Source: Ariolimax columbianus (lineage: Eukaryota > Mollusca > Gastropoda > Stylommatophora > Arionidae). From it: 64,000 nucleotides of DNA. The translations under genes and the position numbers were made by a program. Below, one piece after another: positions 42,859 to 54,800 of this stretch (within the stretch, counting starts at the first letter, position 1; each line of letters starts with the position of its first letter). The notes beneath the pieces were generated by a model. The model made no database searches. It saw only the letters and a program-made list of their open reading frames with translations, and was not told where the DNA came from. The stretch is taken from assembly GCA_036924085.1 (NCBI GenBank), contig JAVGWX010000008.1, positions 49,397,019-49,461,018 of the forward strand, written 5' to 3'.

Positions 42859-45800
42859 CTGTTGAAACATTGTATTTGTTTAGAAGATAGCACAGTGAAG
42901 TTGTTACAAGAAAATAACTAGTAGCTGATGTACTATAAAGCTAGTGCCATTACGCTACTATCATGACCCTGGTATCATAATGATAGTATGACAATACTAG
43001 TATTAAAATATGTAAATGCCCTCTTGATTGTGATGTATTACATAACAATATATTTTATACAAGGCGGTTGCAAGCGATACGAACAATCTTCTGTCATAGA
43101 TTTTGTAAGATATACGTGATAGGTTATGTAAGTATTTCCCCCCGCCTTCCTCTCGCTACAGGGATCAAAATCACAAAATTTGAATCCTACCTACTCACTT
43201 AAACGTCTTCATTAGCTAAACAACATAAAAAAGGTATCCAAACGTCGTACTAAAACCTCTTTATTAGCAGAACACAAAATTAGAATCCTACCTTCACGAA
43301 TAAAATGGGTCTACATTAGAAAAACACACAAAACGTGGAATCCAAATGTCGTACTAAAACCTCTTCATTAACAGGACACAAAATTAGAATCCTACATTCT
43401 CACGAAATCGTCTTCATTAACAGAACACAAAATTATAATTCAAATTTCGTACTTTAACGTCTTCATTAGCAAAACACAACATTAGAATCCTACCTTCCCA
43501 CTAAAACGCCTTCACTAGAAAAGCAACATAATGTTTGAGAAAATCCATGAGAAAGGTGAAAAGGAGTACTGATCGAGGAGTGAGAGAGAGAGAGAGAGAG
43601 GGGGAGAGAGAGAGGGGGAGAGAGAGAGAGAGGGAGAGAGAGAAGGGAGTGAGAGAGAGAGAGGGAGAGAGAGCGAGAGAGAGAGGAATAGAGAAGGAGA
43701 GAGAGGGAAAGAGAGGGAGAGAGAGAGAGAGAGAAACAGAGGGGAGGGAGAAAAAGATGGAGAGAGAGAGGGGGAGTAAGAGAGAAGGAGAGCGTGAGAG
43801 CGAGAGAGAGAGAGGGAGAGAGAAAGAGAGTGAGAGAGAGCGAGAGGGTGAGATGATAGCCGTATCTCGGATGGACACTGTGTGTTAATGATCAGTAAAT
43901 ATTACATTGAGTGGTTTAGTGATGAGTAAATATTACAATGAGTGGTTTGGTGATGAGTAAAGTTGGAGATAGTGTGCTACAACAACACTTAATCATAGAC
44001 AGTGCTATCCATGTAAAGCCGAGGGACGTTATGACGGTGATGTAATGCACCATAAAATTACAAGTTTTCAGATCTGCTATTTTGTTGTTTTTTGTTTGTT
44101 TTTTGTATTTTTTTGCGTGACCAAAACATGATTTGTTTTTCATTTGCACGTCTCTGATCTATAATGGTAATGTTTTTGTCTTCTTCCTTTGTTTTCACTG
44201 CATTATATGAAGACTATGGAGCACTTCAGCTTGTCTTTCTTTTATGTGTCTCTATATCCGAATTGGGCCTCTGTTTCTGAATATTATCTGTCAATCGCAC
44301 GTTATATCTTACTTTCCTTCTCACCACATGAACTGATTCAGTGAGTTCAGTGCTGATCTGCCCATTTAGTCTTAATATATGGCTGTAGCCATTGAACTGT
44401 GGATTTATATTTCGCACTCTGTCATTTGATGTTTGGCTCTTATGTATTATTTTAAGGGTCTATGTTGAGCCTATTATCTCCATTGCTTAAATTTTTCTCT
44501 CCAATGATGTCCATTTTCCCCATAACTAAATCTATACATAAATAATTATTTCTTACTTTTCGGTTACTAATTTTATGTTTTTAACAATATTCACTTATTA
44601 TTTCACATAGACAACAGTTTTGTTGAATTTGCTTGTACTTTTGCGGTCCTTGCTGCCCTTTTTGCTGTTTTTACAATTTGGAAATATTATCATAATTCAC
44701 TCATGTTTCTTCAGACTGGACTAACAAGCAAAACTGTGGACGACTAAAATAATGATGATTCTTTCGAGAAGAAATTACCACTGCAGTTGGACACTCCCCA
44801 GGAGGTGATACCAGCCAAGAGCTCGAAGTTGTTGCCACACATCATTGGGCCGCCACTGTCACCCATGCAGGCACTTGGACGGTTTCCAGAGGAGGCTGTT
44901 AACACAAATTTATTGTATGAATGATTTACAGAATTATATATATTTTAATAGTACTTTATCGGTATGACATGGACATACAACATGACAATATGCTGTTGTT
45001 TGTCTATGTTTCCGAAAAGGACTGCATTGTCATCTGTCAATCCTGGAGTGAATTCATAAGTGGCTGATCAAACCAATCCTAGCCCGAAATCGTATGTCAC
45101 ACTTAGGGAAGAGAAACACTGTCTGACCGTCAGACGGAGGCAACTCTTTTCTTGCATTTCGTGTCGCTCGTCTCTGTGCAGCTTTCTTAATTTTGTCTAC
45201 TCCATTTGTGTCGTGCCAGAAGAGATTTTTCTACGCCGGGCAGAGCAATCAGCAGCAATGTTCTCCCAACAATCAGTGTCAATGTAACGTTTTATTTGGC
45301 CACAGCGAGATCGATTGCCTAACTGAAGCTCTCCTTAGAATATTTTCTATGCAAGCCACTCATCCGACATGCGGACATAGCCAGTCCATCTAAGCTGCTA
45401 TTTGCACAAAGTTGTGCGGATGCTTGTAATGCCAGTCCGCGAAAGAACTTCTACATCTGTGAACCTATCCTGCCATTTTATGTTCATCAGTTTCCTTTGG
45501 TATCCCAGATGAAAGTGGTCAAGCTTCTTCGCATGTCGACTGTACACAGTACAGGTTTCACAGGCGGACGGAAGAGTGTGTAAAACGACTACCGCATAAA
45601 CCTTAAATAAGCTCAACAATAGATACTGATATGAATGTATAGATCTTTTACGTCTTTAACACATTTTTATTAACGTAAAACTCAACAAGAACACGACAGG
45701 GGATCTTTTCAAATTTTTGTATAAATAATATTCCGAGTTATATGTATTTTGTTAAAACGTTCATATCTTTGCACGTAACCACATACCAATGATTATACGT

Positions 45801-48800
45801 TGACATGGACATTTAATTGTAGCAATAAGTGTGCGTGTGAGTGAACGTGTGAGTGTGCGTGTGAGTAAACGTATGAGTGAACATGTTAGTGAACGTTTTA
45901 GTGAACGTTTTAGTGTTCGTGTGAGTGTGCGTGTGCGTGAACGTGTGATTGAACGTGTGAGTGAACGTGTGAGTGAACGTGTGAGTGTGCGTGTGAGTGA
46001 ACGTGTGAGTGTGAGTGAACGTGTGAGTGTGCGTGTGAGTGAACGTGTGAGTGTGCGTGTGAGTGTGAGTGCGTGTGAGTTAACGTGTGAGTGAACGTGT
46101 GTGTGTGCGTGTGAGTGAACGTGTGAGTGAACGTGTGAGTGATCGTGTAAGTGTGCGTGTGAGTGAACGTGTGAGTGTGCGTGTGAGTGTACATGAACGT
46201 GTGAGTGAACGTGTGAGCGTGCGTGTTAGTGTGCGTGGGAGTGTGCGTGTGAGTATGCGTGTGATTGAACGTGTGTGTGTGCGTGTGAGTAAGCGTGTGT
46301 GTGTGTGTAGATGAACGTGTCAGTGAACGTGTGAGTGTGTGTGTAAGTGTGCATGTGAATGAACCTGTGAGTGTGCGTCTACATTAACGTGTAAGTGAAC
46401 GTGTGTGTGTTCGTGAATGAACGTGTGAGTGTGCGTGTGAATGAACGTGTGAGTGTGAATGAACATGTGAGTTTGCGTGTTAGTGAACGTGTGAATGAAC
46501 GAGTGGGTGTGTGTGTGAATGAACCGGAGCGATTCAAACAGTCGCATGTCACATGCAACAGACTGTGTACATAGCCTATTACGCCACGTTGTGTCAAGTT
46601 GTACATTAAAAATATGTGTGTTTTGATATATAAATGACGACGAGGCAGAGAGGAAGGGAACTGGAAACCCTAACTGGTCTAGTGAAGTCTCCATCACTTA
46701 ATAATGAACGGGATAAGTTATGATTGTGCTACCTTGATTTTAGGGGTGCGATAGCGTGAGCTAGCGTGAGATGAGAACCTACCAGAAGCCTCGTAGACAC
46801 AAATGTGTTTAATATTGATGTTCTATCCAGGCCATCTTGTCTGACACTGGGCTGTGGTGATCTTGGTGATCTTAGCCTCCAGCAGTTGAGGAGATGCTGA
46901 TCCAGAGCCGGAGGTCTGACCCCATTCGGTGATGACGCACTTTGTGTTGGCGAAAGATGATCCTTTAGGGGCTAAACCAGCGATCTGAGAACACAAAAAA
47001 TGGACGTTAGAGTGTCTAAATATCCAGTAATAGATACATGTCTCGCTTATGTGTGCTTTCATGATTAGAAATCGCTTCATCAAAATAAAGCATTAGGCAG
47101 CTACTTTCATTCAGGCACATAATGATGACTCACTGTTGTGCTCAACGTGGAGCATGGGGTAACCCCTACAGTTGTCGGTTTGTAGTCGATTTATTTCAGC
47201 AGCAATGGTTTAATAATGAATTTGCCAACTCCATGCACATTTCTCTTTAGTGGACTGTTACGACATGCTTGAAAAGTTTGCTAGCACCGTATCCATTTCA
47301 CATCGGGACATCTTTAAGCGATATCGATATTTGCAGGTAATTAATTTTCAAATGGAATCACCACCAGCCAGTGTAGATCCTGGCAGGGAAACTATATGTC
47401 AACTGTAACCATCCATACATGTCGTTTCAGTGACTAAAGAGGGTTGTGTATGAGGCCTGCATACTGATCATATAACAAAATAATTGTTTTAACTAACCGA
47501 CAACTATAACAATGAATGGGAGGTATTTATCACAGGCTTCCTGTAAGATGACGGACAACTGTTGAGATTTATATTTGCCATGAAGAAAATCAACCTTCAA
47601 TTATTACTAACTATGAGATGATGCGCCCTTGAGATGACATTTTTTGTTGGCCTGTTTCCGTGTTTAATGTTATCTTCTCTGCTTATTGTTATAGTATCCC
47701 TTGGCTCAATTTGAGGTGCATCCTCAGGAATCTTTTCTATTTGGTGTGGTCAACAGCTTTGTCTTTCCAGGGTTCGGAAGCTATTTCTCGTACTGTCATG
47801 TCTCCCTTGCACACATCCTGAATCTTAACTGTGTCTCATGACTGCCCTTTTTCCAGTCATTAGTTGGCGTAGATACTATTTTTTGGGGGTAGGATTTATT
47901 TATAAAAGTCTTTTTTTTTAAATTATTCTCAATATTTAAAATTCACACAAAAGGAATGTATCCCGAGTGATCTGTCGGGGTCGTTGTGGATGACAAGGAC
48001 AAGAATAGCACCACTGCCACACAGAAAGCATGTTGTAAGAGGTGACAAACTGGGCCACATAGCATAATACAGGTCATGGTAAGGTGGTTTGTTTAAAGCA
48101 GCATAGATGCCGCGTAACAGGCTGCGGGTATACTTTGCTCTAGTGTTTGAGTCTATTAAGATGGATTTGCACATTGGTTAACCATCTTCTTCTGTAAGCT
48201 CTTGTCCAAACGCAGCGGAGTATTAAGCTGCTCGAGCCTAGCCCGCTAAGCAGTAAACCCTTCTACCGGCTTCATCCACCTCATACCAGGGCTGGGACCT
48301 GCATAAGGGGCATTTGCCCCTGTAGAAGTACAGGTCGACTAAGACTAAAACTAAGATACTTTCTTTGGGAATACGCCCATCATCCATGTGATGTTTGTAT
48401 GCTTCATCTTCTAAAGTTAATTGGAGACATTAATCATCATGTGTTCACGATTAGTTCCCTCCACAATGTCTTTTAGATATTCTTGTAATGCAGATATGTG
48501 TTTATTCTCTCTGTTATCTTGTCTTGTTTTTTCGTAATATTGCACGTTCTTGTTCATCACATTCTTGTGAGATGCAAATTCCCTATTGCGGTTACTTCTC
48601 GTATTATAACAACGTGATAAATATATATTGCTTGTCTTCTGGTAAAACAAACACGCTATCCCTGGCGCATTTTCCCTGAAGCTGTAGATCAGCGGTTCTT
48701 AACCTTTTCCTTATTGCAAACCCCGTTTAATTATCTTTTGTTGTCCCCGACTCCTACAATATCCCATCTATGAAAATATTCGGGAATGAATTATCTGTGT

Positions 48801-51800
48801 GCTTTCACTAGCAAACAATTTCTACAATAGAAAATGTTATTGGTAATGTGTTGTTAATAAACACGAAATCATAATTTTTAGATATCTGAGATCAAGGACG
48901 ACAGATGTGATATCTGGTCAACTGCCTTACTGTGTCGTCTGGTTAATCGGCATTTATCAAACTATGTGAACGTTGTCTAAATTAACCTCTGCTGTATTTA
49001 TCCTTCTTTAAGTCTTTCTATTTGGTATATCTATTTTTATTTGAAATGTAAAAGCTCATAACATTTATTCAAGCCTTCGGGGACCCCATGAGATGACTTC
49101 GCACACACTTAAGGGTTGACGGACCACAGGTTAAGAGCCTCTGCTGTAGGCTGTCAGAAATAAATCCGTCTACATGCACTCTATTACTCTCTCTGCCTCT
49201 TCCTGCATGTCCCCCATCCTCCCTCCCTTCTGTTCACTCTCTTACTCACTCAAGCTCTCACCCATATAGTGTTTCTCTTTATTATTTTTCCACATCGTTC
49301 GTTGTTTCCTAGTGAGGAGGGCGATGTACTTTATTTCACTACAAACAGCCCAGTGCATCAGACTTCAGCACAAATTTTAAAATCTATTTACTTCCCATAA
49401 GGTCACGGTGTTGCTGTTTAATGAATCCAAACACAAACCAGTTTGGGTTGTGAGCTGTGTCCCTGACCATTTTTGCACGTTGACACCGAACATTGTTATA
49501 ACTTCCCATCTCCTTCGAGTCCAGAAGAAAGTACCCTTTCCATACATATCAACCACGTATTGTATGTTTCTCTTTGAAACTACATTGTCCCTCTCTTAGA
49601 ATGATATCACGCTTGGGGCGTTTCTAGCCACTGGGCTAAACTAGCTGTGGACTATCGCATCCAAAATTCACCATGCGCCTACACCTACCTGCACGTTGGC
49701 ATTGAGGGTCACGGATGATGCCAGGTAAATGACTCCGATGTCGTTGGGGATGCCAGCGCCGTTAGAATTGTAGCTCTCGTGAATAACATAAGAGCTGACA
49801 CCAACAGTCTGTTCGTATGCATTGGGTGCCTCGTACAAGTTCAAGGCTCCGACCTCGACACGCATCCTGGAAGCTGTTTGACCTTGGAGACAGTGAGCGG
49901 CAGTCAGCACCTGAAATATATTTTAAACTTGATTATTGCCCCACAGTGGAAGAAATTCGGTGTGCCTCTTGATAACAATAACCTGCATTTGCCAGAGGAC
50001 TCTCCAACTCATGCTATTGCACACCGTGCCATTCACTAAAGCCATAGTTCCGATGAGGGAAAAACAGCACTAGATTTGAGATTAAGATCAAGAAATTATA
50101 CCCCATACTGACACAGAATATGGACGTCAGTGACTTTCAAGGCAGGAGCTCACATGTATGACAACATGGTTATTCCATACATGGTACATGGTTGCGAGGT
50201 ATAATAATAAAACTAATGTTCGCGTAGGCGTCAAATGCCCGTTACGACTATCGACCACTACCATGTCCAACTATCGAGGATTGTTCATGCGTAGTGTGTC
50301 GATCAAAATCCCAACAGATTGACAAGGTATAGCCCAGTACTCCGCTGTCTCGGGATGAGAGCCGCGAGGGGTGTGTGTGTTCAATATTTGTGTCCGCTTT
50401 CCTTGTTTGTCCGTGTCTGACTCCCTGTTTCTTCGCGTTCCGCCCCCGGGGTCTTTGGATTGTGTCTACCTTCGGGTTAGCGTGACACTTGCTGTGCTGA
50501 GAATACGGTTTTGGGAGAGGCATGCTGTAAATTCCGGTGGAGGGGGGCAGAAAGTAGGCAGCTTCAGTCCACGCAATAAGACCCTTAAGTAGTGATAACC
50601 AGGCCTGAAAAATATTGTACAGTAAAGCGGTACGCTCAATGCCAGCTTGGGCTGTTTTCTCGCGGTATAGTTGGGAGGTATAGAACCTAGGAAAAGCAGA
50701 TCCAGTGAAGCTATGAGTTGCTCAAAGAGCAATGGAATGAAGAACTTGAATAGTATATAAATGGACGGATTACAAAACACATAATTCATGCACCAAACCA
50801 CATACAAGGACGTTTTTAAATTAGGCAGACCGGCTGAGAATTTGGCGTGACAACAGATGAACAATAAAAGTAGCGTCTAGGTGGTCCTGCTCCTTTTTAA
50901 ACGTCTCCTCGGATGTTCATTAATGAGATGGAGAGATTGCACGAGTTAAGTCTTCAGTACAACACGTAAAAGACATAAATGAGTATAAACAACATTTAAC
51001 TAAGCTACCTGATAATAGAACACACTTCTTATGTCTGATTTAATGTGATTAGAGAAAGAAAGAAAATAACGACTTACACAGTAGTCAGAAAAAAAAGAAG
51101 AAGAAGAAGAAGAAAAAAAAGAAGACTAAGAAGAAGAACTAGAAATAAAAAAGAATAGGAAGAATAAGATAACGCGGAAGAAAAATAAGAAAATGAAGAA
51201 GAAGAAAAAGAAGAAGAAAAATAAGAAGATGAACTAGAAAAAAAAGAAGAAGAGAAAGAAGCAGAGAAAGAAAAAGATATAGAGAAGATAAAAAGAAAGA
51301 AGAAGAAGAATTAGGAAAATATGAAACATTAGAGGAAGGATAAAAAGAAAAGAAGACGTAGAGCTGGTTCTCTGCTGATCCTGAAATGTTCTAGTATACT
51401 TAGCTGAAAATGAATACCTGACGTACTGTTAAGGCAGCTCAAACCAGAACTCGTCATCAAATCGTTGATATAATGTACATGAGAGTTTCTTAGACTTCAT
51501 CCCCGACCGCAGTGTCTAAAATGGTTTTTACTTTTACCTTTCTGTGACCTTGTTGATGTTGTTGTTCGAAGCTACTCGTTTCGAATGTCTTTAAAAGCGG
51601 GTTATATTGGTTCTTCTTTCATCCGGACGTGCACTTGAGAAGGCTCATCCGAATGGTCACCCCTAAGGGGATTACAGTGCCGATCCCCACCTTGTTGACC
51701 AGACTGCTGGGATAGATACAATATGTTTTCAAGATCACGAACGTGGTCTTGGTCAGCATATTTCACGTGGTCATGATTACTCTTGTATCCCTATGTATAA

Positions 51801-54800
51801 CCTTTAATCTATATATATAATTAGTATCCAGAAGATATGAACGATTGTCATTTTATATAAAATGATGTAGTAATGTGTTACCCATAGGGACTCTTAAAGG
51901 TACGTAAGATAGGTATGCAGTACGCTTAGAAGACAAGGACCCGTCGCGATAACCGTCCATAAGCCCGATTACCTAACCAACTAATGCGTGGGTGGCCATA
52001 TGAAGGGGAGTAGAACCATGGCATAGATGTCTATAGCCTGCTCTTGGGGGCGTGGTGGGAGGACATCCTTGACAACATAGGCCACATGTCAAAATAGTGC
52101 CAAACAGCGACGGTTTAGCTTGCCGATGTGTAAGTTCGCGTGGTTATAGTTCCTGGTTCGCATATGTTTTATCATTTTACATATTGGGATCTAGAAATGG
52201 TATGTCAATTTCCTTCACTATGAAGTATTGTACGTTCAGACATTAGCCTAACAAAACAAGATGCCTTTGAACTGACGCTGAAAGTTAAAGTGTGAAAGAT
52301 GTAGTTTTGAGCGTTTATTTTCTTTTTTATCTAACTACTTTTATAGGAGAAACGGATTCAATATACACGCTTGCGTATTATCGTGTTTAGCTGAGGTGTT
52401 TTAGCTTTAGCTATTTGTATTGTAGATTTTCATGTAATTTGTAAAATGTTCTCTACATGAAAGGGGTAGTATCAATGTTTTGTGTGTTACTGTCGGTAGA
52501 ACCTGTTGAACATGTGAAATGCATGTAAATGTAAACAACTTGTTTGTCAAAATGGATTAGATTGTGAATACGTTTCGTGAACGTGTATATTGTAACTTAC
52601 CTTGTTCCTGACAATGAGCACAGCTCCGCCATTTTGATTGACCTGGATGGAGGCCTGGTGATGGTGGGCGAACAGAGCGGCGGGCGTACCGTTCACGATA
52701 CGTTTCTCTGGTCCTGGGGCTACCAGTGAGGAGGCTTGAGAAGAGATACAGAAGGTCAATCTTTTTTTGTATTCTTTGATTGTATTTGATAATATGGTTT
52801 GTGGCAACGTCATATGACAGTGATTTGGTCAGGGCTTTGTAATTCTTTAGAGATGACGTAGGCTTCTTATCTTATATAGAGAAAATAGATTTATTAATTT
52901 TTAGACTGGAGAGAGGTTTGTTCTATAATAGAGGGTAAATATATTTGTTAATTAATAAAGGAGAGAGAGGTTTGTTCTCTTACAGAGAAGAAAAAAGTTA
53001 GTTAAATTATAGAGAAGAAAACTGTTTTTTAATTTGTATTTAGAGGTGGGAGAGGGGGAATCGGGATAGGGGAACTGCCAAAATAATGTCTCAAATAACA
53101 ACACTTCTACGTCTCATGTATCAGACGTTCCATTTATGTCCCTTTATATTTTTTACAGGCATATGAAGAAAATATGTCGCGTTTCATGGAAACAAATAGA
53201 AGTCATGGAAAAACTAGGACTGGAAAGAGAACTATTGAAAGACATTCAGAGCCGACCAATCGTACATTTTGAAAAAAGTCAAATATATAGCACTCATGTG
53301 AAAACCATAGGAGAGGTAAAGGCAATCGAGCAGTACGTAGGCAACATTACAAGTGGGAGGGTAACATCAAACGATGGATGAACAACAGTCTGTGTGTACC
53401 CCCAGGACAAGAGATGGAGAATGTTGCAGATCAATTGCAGTTAACTTTAATTCTGGTGACGGCACTTGAGATGGATTCAATTGAATATACGTTTAAGAAA
53501 GAGTCGGGTGATTGTTGATTGTAGAATCAAAGTGACAGTACCAGTTGAGTTTTTAAATAGTGTTGCTGATAGTAAAATCGCAGCGAGGAAGAAAATCGAT
53601 TTAAGATCATTGACAAGACTTAGACAATGATCACTTACATGGCGAAAACCAGACCTAAAGTTATCCTGCAGAAGCATAACGCTCAGAACGTCACGAGTTT
53701 TGAATATTTCGGCTTAACTATTTATCAACAACGGAGATTGCCATAAATAAATAAAGAGACAAATGACAATGGCACTATAGAGGTTAAGTAGAATGAAAAA
53801 CGAATAGTAGAACACTTACAGAATGACCAAAAAAAAGATGTTAAAGACTTGCAAATTCCCTGTGGCACAGTGCAAATGCAAGACATGGTCAGCACCCGAA
53901 ACCCTACCGAAGAAGATTGAATCCTTCGAGCTAAAATGCTAAAGGAGTGTGCTCAAAATGCCATGGATAGCGAAACATAAAAACGCATTAAATCATTCAG
54001 AGTCTCGATACAAGAATTAATACTAAACAACATTAAGTCCAGGAAATGAACATACCTCCACATCAAACGTCACAGTAGCCTAGAAAGAACAACACAGAAG
54101 TGAATGGTATCTGGCAAAAAAGGTAGCGGCAGACTGAGAAAGATGGACAGTGGAGATTACAGAGGCTCTGGGCTTGACACGACAGAGGCGGGAGAGCTTC
54201 CCATGGATCGAGTGTCTTACTGGTAGGTGGGCGGCGTTCTGGCAAAAAATATGCTACATGATGATGATGAATAACAAACGGTAAACGACATCTTCAAGGG
54301 CCACATGTATCTGTTTTCAACACATAAGCATCTACAGTGAACAAGAAAGCACAACCGACGAATTGAGAAATGGTTTAAGGTTTAGATAATTGTTTGGAAC
54401 AAAACAGAATATAAGGCACCACTTATGGTCAGTGTCTAGAACAGACAGGAATTAGAAGTGACTTAATACAGGTTTATAAATTAAGTTAACAGAAATAATA
54501 CATTAGACTATACCAAGTTTTACAAAGTACAACCGGCTACAAAGAATAAGAGAGCACAACTTCAAATTGTTTAATGACAGGTCAAAATTAAATATTATGA
54601 AATATTTACTTAGTCAGAAAGTGGTGAGTGTTTGGAATGCATTGCCAAAGGATGTGGTTGAGGCAGGGTTAGTCAATGCGTTCAAAAATAAATTGGATAC
54701 TTTCAATTACTTTTAGCGTTTGTGGAGTGGAATAAACTGGTTGTATTTATACTCTGTAGAACCTTCTAAACCAGTATAATGAAGTTAAATTAAGTTAAGT

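Larger units (their letters stand above)
42859..44778 (-). other. intron 5 of protease copy B
   Basis: Contains a degenerate tandem array at 43,170-43,525 (about six units around CTTCATTANCAGAACACAAA, ATTAGAATCCTACCTTC) and a (GA)n tract at 43,578-43,852. The rest has no recognisable element. Confidence 0.75.
44896..46782 (-). other. intron 4 of protease copy B
   Basis: Holds a LINE fragment (45,045-45,640) and a 700-bp GT-rich array (45,825-46,525) that starts about 260 nt downstream of the exon 4 donor. Confidence 0.8.
49911..52600 (-). other. intron 2 of protease copy B
   Basis: Contains a LINE 3' terminus (50,205-50,335), a GAA-rich tract (51,085-51,345) and a SINE tail (51,365-51,450). 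Bases 51,500-52,590 show no recognisable element. Confidence 0.75.

Noticed and set aside
44761..44778. Protease C terminus by read-through of exon 5 (NFFSKESSLF then stop)
   Set aside because: It ignores a usable donor (AGTG|GTAATT) and lacks the family's VYTRV...W end, which is found in frame at 42,797-42,858.
45831..46697. VSERVSVRVS and HTHTHT proteins
   Set aside because: Products of a GT-rich tandem array lying within an intron.
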